Part shown: positions 1 through 8,927 of the stretch, in pieces
Layout: every line of letters begins with the position of its first letter
How positions within the stretch are numbered: the first letter of the stretch is position 1
Source of the DNA: Salinibacter altiplanensis
GTDB taxonomy: Bacteria; Bacteroidota; Rhodothermia; Rhodothermales; Salinibacteraceae
Assembly: GCF_002894645.1 (NCBI RefSeq)
Contig: NZ_NCQY01000030.1
Span: 655,943-702,214 of the forward strand
Reading direction: 5' to 3'
Length of the DNA stretch: 46,272 nt
Made by a program: the position numbers and the translations under genes
The notes under the pieces: generated by a model
The model's database searches: none
What the model was told of the DNA's origin: nothing
What the model saw: only the letters and a program-made list of their open reading frames with translations

Positions 1-7
1 GGGATCA

Positions 8-832
8 TCAGTAACTCTCCTCGTCGTCGGGAAACGACCGGTCCCGGACGTCCGACACGTATTCCCCAATCGCGTCGACGATGGCCTCGTCGAGGCGGGC
101 ATAGCGACGCACAAATCGGGGCTCGAAGTCGGTTGACAGTCCGAGAGCGTCGTGGGACACGAGAACCTGCCCGTCCGTTTGGTCCCCTGCCCCAATCCCA
201 ATCGTCGGGATGGAGAGAGACGCCGTAACCTCCGCCGCCAGGTCGGCGGGAATCTTTTCCAGTACGAGGGCAAAGCACCCAGCCTCCTCAAGCCGCTTCG
301 CGTCGGCGCGAAGCTCATCGGCCTCGCCTTCGTCGCGGGCCCGCACCTGGTAGGTGCCGTAGTCGTAGATGCTCTGCGGCGTGAGGCCCAGGTGTCCCAT
401 CACCGGGATGCCAGCCGTCACCATTTGTTCCACGGCCTCAGTCACCGGCGCGCCCCCCTCCAACTTCACCGCGTGGGCCCCGGCCTCTTTCATCACCCGG
501 ATGGCCGCGTCGAGTGCCTCCGTCGGCTTGCCCTGGTAGGCCCCAAACGGAAGATCGACGACGACGAGCGATCGGTCAATGCCCCGCACCACGCATTGTG
601 CGTGGTAGATCATCTGGTCGAGGGTCATCGGGAGGGTGGTCTCATGCCCTGCCATCACGTTGGCGGCGGAGTCGCCGACGAGCAGCACGTCAACGCCCGC
701 CCGATCCAGGAGTCGGGCCGAGGTGTAGTCGTAGGCCGTTAGCACGGCAATCGGCACCCCGGCGTCCTTCATCTCCTGAACGGTCTTGGTCGTCACGCGC
801 GGCACGTTCGCAGGAAAAGCTTCGGCACCCAT
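8..832 (-). CDS. panB: 3-methyl-2-oxobutanoate hydroxymethyltransferase (PanB)
   Basis: Transfers a hydroxymethyl group from methylene-tetrahydrofolate to 2-oxoisovalerate, giving ketopantoate for pantothenate and CoA synthesis in the cytoplasm. The 274-residue protein has the usual family length. Metal ligands are visible at D54 (VGDS), D93 (DLPF) and E125 (KLEGG), and the catalytic Glu is E192 (VLEKIP); GHLGLTPQS and IGIGAG are further family signatures. ATG start, TGA stop at 10-8. It is the last gene of the minus-strand dxr-rseP-uppS-bamA-skp-skp run, 145 bases below the second skp gene, so it may have its own promoter. A pantothenate gene is not a usual partner of this envelope cluster; whether panC follows is outside the window. 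Confidence 0.96.
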   Translation of the reverse strand: MGAEAFPANVPRVTTKTVQEMKDAGVPIAVLTAYDYTSARLLDRAGVDVLLVGDSAANVMAGHETTLPMTLDQMIYHAQCVVRGIDRSLVVVDLPFGAYQGKPTEALDAAIRVMKEAGAHAVKLEGGAPVTEAVEQMVTAGIPVMGHLGLTPQSIYDYGTYQVRARDEGEADELRADAKRLEEAGCFALVLEKIPADLAAEVTASLSIPTIGIGAGDQTDGQVLVSHDALGLSTDFEPRFVRRYARLDEAIVDAIGEYVSDVRDRSFPDDEESY

Positions 833-977
833 GAGGTCGCAGGATCAAGTGGACGAGACGGTCCGCCCCGACGGCACAATGCGTCGGCGGCCTCCTCCCG
901 GGGCCAAACCGGTTGCACTTCACCGATCCGGCCCGTTCGCAGAGAGGGACGTTCCTTTGGAAACCCGGGCTCCGAGG

Positions 978-1583
978 CTACTGCCCGCCCCCGCCCCCTC
1001 CAGCCGGCGGCGCGTTCTGATCCAGGGTCGGAGACGGCTCGCCGGGCGACTGCGTGAGCGAAATGCCAAGCTCTCCCGCAACGTCACGTGTGATGTCGGC
1101 CACCCGCTCGCTGGTCTCGTCCTCGTAGAGAAGAATTTCGCGGCGCAGTACCATGTCGAGCTCCTGCTGGGCCGCCACCTTGTCGATCGCCCCCTGGAGC
1201 TTCTCCAGGAGCGGCTGCATCATCTCACGGCGCTGTTTCCGCATCTGCTGCTGGCGCTGCTGGGCGGATCGTTGAAGCTCCTGCTGGCGCTGTTGCAGCT
1301 CGCGTTCCCGCTCGGCCCGCGCGGAGTCGTCGAGCAGCGACTGCTGCTGCTGGAACTGCTTGACTTGCTTCTGAAACTGCTGGCGCTGCTGCTGCAGCTC
1401 ACGCTGCTGTTGCTTCATTTTCTGCTGCACCTTCTGCTGCACCTTCTGCATCTCCGGCATGCTCGTTAGGACGGCCTGCTGGTCGACGTACCCAATTTCT
1501 TGGGCCTGTGCCGGCATCGCGACCATCGCCGCGAGGAGGAAAAGAAGGGAAAGGGACCGGGTAACTCGATTTGACATGGCCAT
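978..1583 (-). CDS. Skp/OmpH-family periplasmic chaperone, Gln-rich, Gly tail
   Basis: Predicted periplasmic chaperone that holds unfolded outer-membrane proteins for the BAM complex. 201 residues. A signal peptide (1-27) ends AQA before Gln28. The mature protein opens with the family's EIGYVDQQAVL strand and then has a long coiled coil (about 45-130) unusually rich in Gln and Arg, followed by the second family segment (LDMVLRREILLYEDE). The C terminus is a low-complexity tail ending in six glycines and Gln. ATG start. It lies 66 bases below a second skp paralogue and downstream of bamA. The Gln-rich helix comes from CAG/CTG-type triplet runs, including a doubled 12-base unit that encodes repeated KVQQ. 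The function is inferred from family and context. Confidence 0.88.
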   Translation of the reverse strand: MAMSNRVTRSLSLLFLLAAMVAMPAQAQEIGYVDQQAVLTSMPEMQKVQQKVQQKMKQQQRELQQQRQQFQKQVKQFQQQQSLLDDSARAERERELQQRQQELQRSAQQRQQQMRKQRREMMQPLLEKLQGAIDKVAAQQELDMVLRREILLYEDETSERVADITRDVAGELGISLTQSPGEPSPTLDQNAPPAGGGGGGQ

Positions 1584-1649
1584 AGGACCTGTTCCGAAAG
1601 CTAATTTCCTGATGAGTACAGTGTGTTGGTGCGGACGAGCAACGTTTTG

Positions 1650-2255
1650 TTATTGCCCGTCCGCCCGTTGCCCGGGATTGATCCCAAGTGCCCGAAGCAC
1701 TCGACTGTTGAGGTTGTGCTCCTCCCGGGCGTACATGAAAAGCACCTTCTCACTCTTGTCGAAGACGTAGTCGTACCCCTCCTCCGTGGCGATCTCCTCT
1801 GTGGCGTCAAGAATACGCTTCTGAATGGGGCGCATAAGCTCTTGCTGACGGGCGTAGAGCTGCCCGTCCGGCCCGAAATATCTCTGCCGCAGTTGGTCTA
1901 CTTTCTCCTGGGCCTTCTGGATCTCTGCGCGCTTTTTTCGGCGTTCTTGGTCGGTATACAAAAGCTCCCTCGCCCGGTACTCGTCCCGCAGGGCCTGCAC
2001 CGTCTCCTCCTGGTTTTGAATCTCCGTGCGCCACTCCTGCTCCAACTGGTCGAGCTTTTGCTGGACGGTGGCGTACTCCGGCAGCTCCTCTAGAATGATC
2101 TGCGAGTCAATGTAGCCAATTTTTTGCTGTGCATGGGCCTTCTCTCCCCAAATCCCACACAGCACAATGGCCACCAGAGCCCCCCGAACCAAACGTTGCA
2201 CGAAACCGGTCGCCGCCCGGATGTGCCCTCTTCGGCCGGGGTGCTGATTCTTCAT
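1650..2255 (-). CDS. Skp/OmpH-family periplasmic chaperone, paralogue 2
   Basis: Second Skp-like chaperone directly downstream of bamA. 201 residues from the ATG at 2255. A GTG at 2288 is also in frame, but the ATG gives a more usual leader: basic region, hydrophobic stretch at about 21-34 and an AHA cleavage site before Gln43. The mature start KIGYIDSQIILEELPEY is typical of the OmpH family. A charged coiled coil spans about 60-140, and the C-terminal part has YDYVFDKSEKVLFMY, the usual family ending strand and helix. Unlike its neighbour it is not Gln-rich and has no glycine tail. Two tandem skp genes after bamA is a common Bacteroidota arrangement and suggests divided client sets or hetero-oligomers (inference). 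Confidence 0.9.
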   Translation of the reverse strand: MKNQHPGRRGHIRAATGFVQRLVRGALVAIVLCGIWGEKAHAQQKIGYIDSQIILEELPEYATVQQKLDQLEQEWRTEIQNQEETVQALRDEYRARELLYTDQERRKKRAEIQKAQEKVDQLRQRYFGPDGQLYARQQELMRPIQKRILDATEEIATEEGYDYVFDKSEKVLFMYAREEHNLNSRVLRALGINPGQRADGQ

Positions 2256-2300
2256 GACAGCGGGGTCGATGACTCGGTGCGCCAACACGTACCTTCATTT

Positions 2301-4844
2301 TTATCGGCCGCCTCCACCGCCCCCACCAAAGCCCTGTCCCAGCGAGAACTGGAAGGACCAGCCCGGCTCCTCCACCCCGCCCGTGTCAAGCGAACGATGC
2401 GAGTCGAAATTGTACCCGTAGTTAAACTCAATCATGCCGACGATGGGAAGAAACAGTTTCACCCCAACTCCGCCCGACCGAAACAGGTCGTCGGGGGTGT
2501 ACGCGTTCAGACTGCTCCACGCGTTGGCCGCGTCGAGAAACACATACGGACGGGCCTGCAGCTGCTGCGACTCGACCGCCTTCCACCGAAACTCGGAGGT
2601 GTACTTGTTCATCACCTGTCCCCCTTGTGGCTGCAGGTTCCCCCCCCGAACACGGTTGAGCGGGCCGATCACCCCACGGGGATACCCACGCATGAAGACC
2701 GGGTCCGTCCCGAACGTCCCCCCCTGGTAGTCAAACGGCGTTCCTCCGACCTCAAACGTCTCGAACCGAACCGGATCGCCGGTGATGGAGCCGATGTACC
2801 CGAAGTTGGTTCCCACCCCGAACGAAAAGTTGTCCCCAACTGGAACATTCCAACTGGTGTCAAGACGCCACTTGTGATACTGCACCAGGTCGCCGACCGG
2901 TGGGGCCACCTCTACCGAGAGCGAGACCTCCGATCCCGTGCGGGGGAAGGTGGGATTGTCAACCGAGTTGCGGCTCAGCGACTGCCGAAACGTGATGGAC
3001 TGGTTGGTCCCGAAGGGCACACTGCCGAAGAGCGGGCGCCGCGCCCCTGTGCTCGCATCACGCCCCCGGTTGTCATAGAGCTGAAAGCCCACGCGGGACC
3101 CCACCATGAATTTGTCGTCGGGCCAGTTCAGGCGCTGCCGGACAAAGAGATTGGCCGAGATGTTCTGGAACCGCCCATCGCGAATGCCACGGGACGTACT
3201 GCGGCCCCCAAAGACCGAGCGGGTGTATTTCGAGTACGACACCGATCCCCCAACGGGCGTCGGGCTTCCCCCGAACCAGGGCTCCGTAAAGGAGAGCGAG
3301 TAGTTCTGGAAGAAGGTGCCGTTGGTCCGAACGTTCACGCTCAGTTTCTGTCCATCGCCGGACGGGAGTGGGCGCCAAGCATCTCCCTTGAACAGGTTCT
3401 GGGCCGAGAAATTATTGAACTGGAACCCGAGCTGGAGAACAAGCCCAAACTGTCCAAACGTCCCGGAAAGCTGTAGCTGGTCGCTCCCCACCTCCTCGAC
3501 GCTGTAGCTCACATCCGCCTCCTTGTCCTGCTGGTCAACACTGATGTCGGGCCCCCCGGACAGGGATTCTTGGCTAAAGTAGTCCAACTGGTTGAGCCGA
3601 CGAATCGACTCTTGGATCGCACTCCGACTGAAGCGGTCGCCGGGCACTGTGTACAGCTCCCGACGAATGACGTAGTCTTTGGTCTTCGTGTTGCCGGCGA
3701 TGTTGATATCGCCAAAGTTGTAGACCTCCCCTTCCCGCACGTCCATCGTGATGTCGAGCGAGTCTTCCCCCACGACCCGCACTGTCGGCTGCACGTCCGC
3801 TCGCATGTAGCCGCGGTCCATGTAGAGGCCCAGCACACCGCTCTCCCGCCCGCTGCCGTACAGGTTCTCGTCGAGGGCCTTGCCGTTGTACACCTGCCCC
3901 TCCGCAAGCCCCAGCTGCTCGGACAAGACGCGGTCCGGGTAGACGCTGTTGCCCTCCCACGAGACATCGCTGACGTAATACTGGTCGCCCTCCCGCACCT
4001 CAACGTCAATTCCGAGCCCCCCATCCCCCATGTAGTATACCGAGTCCCGAACGATCTGGGCGTCGTAGTAGCCGTGCTCGCGGTAGAGGTCGATGACAAG
4101 ATCAAGATCATCCTCGTAGGCGTCCCGCTTAAACTGCTCTCCCGTCCAGATGCGCCACCAGCGGTTCTCCCGGGTCTCTTCCATCACTCCCCGCAGATCC
4201 CCGTCGTCAAACCGCTCATTGCCGCGGAACCGGATGCGGTCAACCTCAATCTCGTCCTTCCGGTCGACGTTGAAGGCAAGCCGGACACGATTGTCCCGGG
4301 GGCTCGTCCGCTGCACGTCTACCTCCGTTCGGAGGTGGCCTTCGTCCTGGTAAAAGTTTTTGATGATCTGCTTGGTTCGCTCCACGTCGGAGGGGCGAAC
4401 GGGACCTCCTCTTAAGAGGGGAATTTTCTTTTTTAGGTCTTCGCGATCCCCCCCGTCGATGCCCTGCAGTTCGTAGGCCGTAAGGGTGGGCTCGGGGGTC
4501 ACGTCGATGACGAGCGTCACGTTGCCGCCGGACCGGTCGGCCTGGTGAATGGCGACGTCCGAGAACTGACGAAGGTCGTAGATGGACCGAATGGCCTGGC
4601 CGATGGCTCGGCCGGACGGGAGCGTCACCTCTTGCCCCGTTGCCAAGCCGCTTGACTGGATGACAAACTGGCGCGTCTGCGCATCGTCAATTCCACGCAC
4701 CTGAATGTCTTCGATAACGTACGTGGAGCGCGGCGCGGCCGCACTGCCCGATCCCGGCGCAGGACTCGTCGTCTGGGCTTCTCCTGCGAGAGGCGCGCCA
4801 GCAAAGAGCACAGCGAGAACAAAAGTGAACAGCCGTAGGCGCAT
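2301..4844 (-). CDS. bamA: Outer membrane protein assembly factor BamA
   Basis: Central subunit of the BAM complex, which inserts beta-barrel proteins into the outer membrane. 847 residues. Signal peptide 1-23 with Gln at +1. Five POTRA-type repeats fill roughly 40-450 (for example IEVDRIRFRGNERF and VYNFGDINIAGNTKTKDY); WWRIWTGEQF is typical of Bacteroidota BamA. The rest is an Omp85 barrel with the loop-6 motif MRGYPRG and long aromatic strands. The likely C-terminal beta-signal WSFQFSLGQGF is not terminal: it is followed by seven glycines and Arg. ATG start. The gene sits 169 bases below uppS and 45 bases above the ATG of the first skp gene, so it is probably co-transcribed with the chaperones. 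Confidence 0.96.
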   Translation of the reverse strand: MRLRLFTFVLAVLFAGAPLAGEAQTTSPAPGSGSAAAPRSTYVIEDIQVRGIDDAQTRQFVIQSSGLATGQEVTLPSGRAIGQAIRSIYDLRQFSDVAIHQADRSGGNVTLVIDVTPEPTLTAYELQGIDGGDREDLKKKIPLLRGGPVRPSDVERTKQIIKNFYQDEGHLRTEVDVQRTSPRDNRVRLAFNVDRKDEIEVDRIRFRGNERFDDGDLRGVMEETRENRWWRIWTGEQFKRDAYEDDLDLVIDLYREHGYYDAQIVRDSVYYMGDGGLGIDVEVREGDQYYVSDVSWEGNSVYPDRVLSEQLGLAEGQVYNGKALDENLYGSGRESGVLGLYMDRGYMRADVQPTVRVVGEDSLDITMDVREGEVYNFGDINIAGNTKTKDYVIRRELYTVPGDRFSRSAIQESIRRLNQLDYFSQESLSGGPDISVDQQDKEADVSYSVEEVGSDQLQLSGTFGQFGLVLQLGFQFNNFSAQNLFKGDAWRPLPSGDGQKLSVNVRTNGTFFQNYSLSFTEPWFGGSPTPVGGSVSYSKYTRSVFGGRSTSRGIRDGRFQNISANLFVRQRLNWPDDKFMVGSRVGFQLYDNRGRDASTGARRPLFGSVPFGTNQSITFRQSLSRNSVDNPTFPRTGSEVSLSVEVAPPVGDLVQYHKWRLDTSWNVPVGDNFSFGVGTNFGYIGSITGDPVRFETFEVGGTPFDYQGGTFGTDPVFMRGYPRGVIGPLNRVRGGNLQPQGGQVMNKYTSEFRWKAVESQQLQARPYVFLDAANAWSSLNAYTPDDLFRSGGVGVKLFLPIVGMIEFNYGYNFDSHRSLDTGGVEEPGWSFQFSLGQGFGGGGGGGR

Positions 4845-5013
4845 ACTGAGAAGACGCTCGTTTGAAGACGACGTTGTATGGCAACCAGCTTGGCAAAACG
4901 GGGCTTCGCGCAGGCGGTTTCAGGACAATGGTCGTGCGGAATTCTTTAAACGCACCTTCCCCAGGAATTATTCTCCCCGGCCCGAGGGCCTTCATTCAGG
5001 CCGCAGCGTTCCG

Positions 5014-5844
5014 CTACGTGGTGTGGGGGGCATCTTCGTCGGAGGGATGCTCGATGCGGCCAAACCGGCGGTCCCGGTCCTGATAGCTACGAACCGCCTC
5101 GTACAACTGGGCCCGTCGAAACGCCGGCCAGAACGCGTCGGTGATGTAGAATTCCGTGTAGGCGCTCTGCCATAGTAGGAAGTTGGAGAGCCGGAACTCT
5201 CCCCCCGTGCGGACCAGGAGATCAGGGTCTGGCATGCCCGATGTGTCGAGGTGCTCTTCGAACAGTGCCGCATCGATGTCGTCCGGAGCACACTCTCCGT
5301 CCGCCACCTTCGCGGCAAGGTCGCGGGCGGCCCGCAAAATTTCCCAGCGCCCACTGTAGGAAAGAGCAAGGGTGAGCGTCATGCGGTCGTTCTCGGCCGT
5401 CTCGCACCTGGTCTGGCGGAGGGCGTCTTGACAAGACGCGGGGAGCTCGGACACGTCGCCGATGACTTGGAGCCGCACCCCGTTCTCCATCAGTGTGGCC
5501 CGTTCGTCCTTCACCGTCTGTACCAGAAGCTCCATCAGCGCATTGATCTCAGCGTCGGGCCGCTCCCAGTTCTCCGTGCTGAACGTGTAGAGGGTGAGGT
5601 AGTCGACCCCGAGCTCTGCACAGGCCTCCGTCACGTCTCGCACGGACGCCACGCCCTCATGGTGCCCTACGACCCGGGCCTCGCCCCGCGCCTGGGCCCA
5701 TCGGCCGTTCCCGTCCATGATGCAGGCGATGTGGCTCGGAAGTTCGCCACGGTTCCGAAGGGCCTGCTGCCGCTGGTCGTCGCTGAGCTCAGCGGCCTCG
5801 CACGAGGCCGATCCGTTCGCTGAGGGATGCCGAGACGATGCCAT
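5014..5844 (-). CDS. uppS: Isoprenyl transferase (undecaprenyl diphosphate synthase)
   Basis: Cis-prenyltransferase that extends farnesyl diphosphate with isopentenyl diphosphate to make the C55 lipid carrier for peptidoglycan and O-antigen synthesis. 276 residues with about 35 extra disordered residues at the N terminus. The catalytic Asp is D44 in CIMDGNGRWAQARG, the H-x-x-G that follows is present (VVGHHEGV), and the C-terminal DLLVRTGGEFRLSNFLLWQ and WPAF segments are diagnostic. ATG start. It sits between rseP and bamA, matching the classic uppS-rseP-bamA-skp order except that cdsA is missing. A candidate promoter lies about 75 bases upstream, in the 178-base gap from rseP. Confidence 0.95.
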   Translation of the reverse strand: MASSRHPSANGSASCEAAELSDDQRQQALRNRGELPSHIACIMDGNGRWAQARGEARVVGHHEGVASVRDVTEACAELGVDYLTLYTFSTENWERPDAEINALMELLVQTVKDERATLMENGVRLQVIGDVSELPASCQDALRQTRCETAENDRMTLTLALSYSGRWEILRAARDLAAKVADGECAPDDIDAALFEEHLDTSGMPDPDLLVRTGGEFRLSNFLLWQSAYTEFYITDAFWPAFRRAQLYEAVRSYQDRDRRFGRIEHPSDEDAPHTT

Positions 5845-5918
5845 GGGACTGCGTCGCTCCGTCCGAATGTACGCACGATGGGGCGTTTCTCCCCAGCTTC
5901 AGGAAGTGCAACAGGGTA

Positions 5919-5950
5919 GAAACCTACGAGGCGCCCTCTCGAAGGTCAAC
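5919..5950 (-). promoter_or_regulatory. Candidate Bacteroidota-type promoter for uppS
   Basis: On the minus strand, GTTG (5950-5947), a 20-base spacer, then TAGGTTTC (5926-5919). The Bacteroidota primary-sigma consensus is TTTG-N19-21-TAnnTTTG, so this matches 3 of 4 and 5 of 6 fixed bases. It lies in the rseP-uppS gap, giving a leader of roughly 68 bases. A chance match is possible. Confidence 0.4.
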
Positions 5951-6022
5951 GGTCTCCTCTGCGCATTTTGTGTCAACCGGTCGCGTGGGGGCACGACCGC
6001 GAGCCTCCCTGTGGGCGGCAGC

Positions 6023-7465
6023 CTACAGCCGCAGGATGTCGTTAAAGATGAGGAACGCCATGAATCCGATCAGCAGAATCATGCCCACCTGTTGTGCCAC
6101 GAGCCGGACCCGCACGGACGGCCGTCGTCGGGTGACCGCCTCATAGAGCAAAAACAGCAGTTGTCCACCATCGAGGGCCGGAATGGGAAGGATGTTCATG
6201 ATGGCCAGCGTGATGGACAGCGCCGCGATGAGCCGCCAGTACGCAACCGCGCCGGCAGCCGCCGCTTCGCTGGTCACATCGGCGATCATGACCGGCCCGC
6301 CGAGGCTGTCGGTCAGGCTGTCTCGGCCCTCGACAATCCGCTTTAGGGTAACGACAATGGTTCGGCTGTAGGTCCAGGTGTCCACGACCCCCGCCTTCAG
6401 CGCCGCGAGGGGACCGTACGTCACGGTCTGAATCCCAAACTCATCGAAAAGCGCCTGTCGCGTTACCGGGCTCGCCTCAGGGCTCCGAACGCCGAGCAGG
6501 TACCGGTCCCGATCTGCGTCGTACCGGGCGGCGACCGAATCGGCAAGCACGATGCCCGCATCGGTCCGGCGGACGATGCGGGACGACCGCGATCGGTCGG
6601 ATGCCCCAATGAGTGAGTCTGGGCGGAACCAACGCATCGTCCCCCGCGCGCCCTTGGCTCCCTGCAGCCGTGCGCTCATCTCTCGCCAGAACCGCACGGT
6701 GTCGCCCTGAATCGCGTAGATGCGGTCTCCTGTCTGCAGCCCCGCCGAGTCGGCCGGGCTCTCTGCCTCCACCGCCCCGATGAGCGGGGGCTGAAACCCG
6801 AGCCCGAAGCCCTGCTCGTTGCTGCGGGCGCGGCTCAGCCGCGAAATAAAGTCGGGCGGGCCGGTTAGGGTTTGCTGCGCCCCATCCCGCGCGACGGTTA
6901 TTGTCAACGTATCCGCGGCGATGAGCGACGACGGTTCCACCTGCCTGAAGCGCTCGAAGTCCTTGCCGTTCACCTGTACGATGCGGTCACCCGTTCGCAG
7001 CCCCAGGTCGTGAGCAACCGAGCCCTCCTCCACGTAGACCTGTTCTACATTCTCCGCGGGAATGTAGGTGTCTCCTTCGCTCCAGCTCAGCCCCCCGAAG
7101 ATCAAAATGGCCAGGAAGGCATTGAAGGTCACCCCGGCACTGATGACGATGATGCGTTGCCAGACGGGCTTTCCCCGAAACTCCCACGACTCGGGATCGG
7201 TCTCCATGTCGTCCGTGTCGAGGCTTTCGTCAATCATGCCACTGATCTTGACGTACCCGCCCAGCGGCGTTGCCCCCACCGCGTATTCGGTGTCTCCGTA
7301 CGTCCGCCCGAACAGCGTCGGGGGAAACCCGATCGAGAAACGCTCGACCCGCATGTCGAAGTACTTGGCCGTCAAGAAGTGGCCCAACTCATGGACGAAC
7401 ACCAGAATGGTGAGCGCCAGGAGGACCCAAAGAGTAGACGTGAGAACGCTAATTACAAGCTCCAT
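6023..7465 (-). CDS. rseP: RIP metalloprotease RseP (site-2 protease)
   Basis: Zinc intramembrane protease that cuts membrane-bound anti-sigma factors and signal-peptide remnants. 480 residues. The first membrane helix carries the HExxH zinc motif (H25, E26, H29 in FVHELGHF). Two PDZ-like regions lie in the middle (about 145-215 and 228-300; ADSAGLQTGDRI is a typical PDZ segment). The C-terminal membrane helix has the third zinc ligand in NILPIPALDGG (N424-G434, Asp432), and a last helix closes the protein. It is longer than E. coli RseP because of an insertion around 300-350. ATG start. The gene is 71 bases downstream of dxr, so the two are probably co-transcribed. The matching anti-sigma factor is not in this window. 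Confidence 0.95.
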   Translation of the reverse strand: MELVISVLTSTLWVLLALTILVFVHELGHFLTAKYFDMRVERFSIGFPPTLFGRTYGDTEYAVGATPLGGYVKISGMIDESLDTDDMETDPESWEFRGKPVWQRIIVISAGVTFNAFLAILIFGGLSWSEGDTYIPAENVEQVYVEEGSVAHDLGLRTGDRIVQVNGKDFERFRQVEPSSLIAADTLTITVARDGAQQTLTGPPDFISRLSRARSNEQGFGLGFQPPLIGAVEAESPADSAGLQTGDRIYAIQGDTVRFWREMSARLQGAKGARGTMRWFRPDSLIGASDRSRSSRIVRRTDAGIVLADSVAARYDADRDRYLLGVRSPEASPVTRQALFDEFGIQTVTYGPLAALKAGVVDTWTYSRTIVVTLKRIVEGRDSLTDSLGGPVMIADVTSEAAAAGAVAYWRLIAALSITLAIMNILPIPALDGGQLLFLLYEAVTRRRPSVRVRLVAQQVGMILLIGFMAFLIFNDILRL

Positions 7466-7536
7466 ACAGACACCAGAGAGGACCGGGAGGCCAACATCGC
7501 TTCAGTGGAAAAACAGCGACAAAATCACCTCGACGT

Positions 7537-8742
7537 TCAATTTGATGCTGGCAAGGGGAGTTCCTCGACCCGTCGGCGAGCCTCCGTATCGGCCGCCACT
7601 AGATCCTCCAGGGTGGGATCGGCCTGCACCGGGAGCCGTTCGAGGACGCGCTCGACGGCACGGGGAATGTCGCGAAAGCCCATTTGCTCGTCCAGAAAAC
7701 AGCCCACGGCTGCCTCGTTGGCGGCGTTCAGGATGGCCGGGGCCGTGCCGCCCGCCTCGAGCGCGTCGTAGGCGAGCTGCAGGCACGGAAACTTGTCTAG
7801 GTCCGGGCGCTCAAAATCGAGGCGGGACAGTTCATCCCAATCCAGTCGTTCGTGGGGGGCAGGCCAGCGCGCCGGGTAGCTCAGCGCGTATTGAATCGGC
7901 ACCTTCATGTCGGGCACGCCAAGCTGAGCCTTGACCGCTCCGTCGGCGAACGACACCATCGAGTGCACGATGGACTGTGGGTGAACGAGCACCTGGATGC
8001 GGTCGACCGGCACGTCAAACAGCCACTTCGCCTCGATCACCTCCAGCCCCTTGTTCATCATGGTGGCGGAGTCGATCGTAATTTTCGCCCCCATCGACCA
8101 GTTCGGGTGGTCGAGGGCCTCCTCAACTGTAATCTCGCCGAAGGTCTCGGCCGGACGGTCCCAGAACGGCCCGCCGGAAGCAGTCAGGACGAGGTCCTCG
8201 ACCGACCGCTCGGACTCGCCCGCCAGGCACTGAAAGATTGCCGAGTGCTCGCTGTCGACGGGAAGCAGCCGCCCGTCTCCTGCCTCCAGTGCCTGGGCCA
8301 CCAGCGCGCCCCCCACGACGAGCGTTTCCTTGTTGGCCAGGGCGACCTGCTTCCCGGCCTCAACCGCCCTGAGGACGGGCCGGAGCCCCGCAAAGCCAAC
8401 CACCGCCCCCAGCACCACGTCCACGTCCGACCGTGTGGCGGCCTCGCAGAGCCCCTCCGGTCCGACCAGGACCCGAACGTCCGGCGCATCTGCCGGCAGC
8501 ATTCGCTCAAATGCGTCAGCCCGCTCGACGGAGCCGACGACCACGCACGCGGGACGAAACTCCTGAACCTGATCGGCGAGGCGCTCCACGTTCTGATGGC
8601 AGGTGAGCACCCGGACATCGAACCGGTCCGGGAAGAGCCGCACAACCTCGAGCGTCTGGGTGCCCACCGACCCGGTCGCCCCGAGCAGGGCGAGTCGTCG
8701 CGGCTCGGGGTCCGACGTGCCGTTCTGCAAGAGCGGATCCAT
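7537..8742 (-). CDS. dxr: 1-deoxy-D-xylulose 5-phosphate reductoisomerase
   Basis: Second step of the MEP isoprenoid route: NADPH-dependent rearrangement and reduction of DXP to MEP. 401 residues, normal length. The N terminus has the Rossmann NADPH motif LLGATGSVGTQTLEV. The metal-binding Asp and Glu are in LPVDSEHSAIFQCL, followed by LTASGGPF, the flexible-loop region HPNWSMGAKI, and IDSATMMNKGLEVIEA. Downstream VLVHPQSIVHSMV and the C-terminal helical domain complete the family pattern. ATG start at 8742. It is the first gene of the minus-strand envelope cluster and is divergent from the TPR gene; the 185-base region between them holds a 6-base inverted repeat. Confidence 0.96.
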   Translation of the reverse strand: MDPLLQNGTSDPEPRRLALLGATGSVGTQTLEVVRLFPDRFDVRVLTCHQNVERLADQVQEFRPACVVVGSVERADAFERMLPADAPDVRVLVGPEGLCEAATRSDVDVVLGAVVGFAGLRPVLRAVEAGKQVALANKETLVVGGALVAQALEAGDGRLLPVDSEHSAIFQCLAGESERSVEDLVLTASGGPFWDRPAETFGEITVEEALDHPNWSMGAKITIDSATMMNKGLEVIEAKWLFDVPVDRIQVLVHPQSIVHSMVSFADGAVKAQLGVPDMKVPIQYALSYPARWPAPHERLDWDELSRLDFERPDLDKFPCLQLAYDALEAGGTAPAILNAANEAAVGCFLDEQMGFRDIPRAVERVLERLPVQADPTLEDLVAADTEARRRVEELPLPASN

Positions 8743-8825
8743 AGATACTGTGACACACTGAATGGTGAAGAGCGAGCCCGTCGTCCCGCCGGTCGCCGCT
8801 CCGTCTGACCGTTTCGAGCGGGGAA

Positions 8826-8842
8826 ACGTCCGTCTTGGACGT
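8826..8842. repeat. 6-base inverted repeat between dxr and the TPR gene
   Basis: ACGTCC and GGACGT flank a 5-base loop in the divergent dxr/TPR intergenic region (8743-8927). The site sits about 85 bases before both starts, so an operator is possible. A 6+6 repeat of this kind is expected several times by chance in 46 kb, so this is only a pointer. Confidence 0.3.
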
Positions 8843-8927
8843 GCCGTAGGGTACTATTCATTGCCGGCCGCATTGCTTTGCCCCCAATCCGGGGATTCGC
8901 GCCCCACACGCTGCCCCAACCTTCGAC

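Noticed and set aside
1596-1603. TAGCTTTC on the minus strand before the first skp gene.
   Set aside because: Looks like a -7 box but no TTTG-like element at 19-21 bases upstream.
2124-3476. Long open frame antisense to bamA (450 codons).
   Set aside because: GC-rich shadow frame; no family motifs and opposite to a clear Omp85 gene.
4934-4955. GTGCG/CGCAC inverted repeat with 12-base loop upstream of bamA.
   Set aside because: Five-base arms with a 12-base loop are common by chance; no promoter next to it.
8749-8757. TGTGACACA before dxr, the same as near the integrase.
   Set aside because: Nine bases only, in unrelated contexts; likely coincidence.
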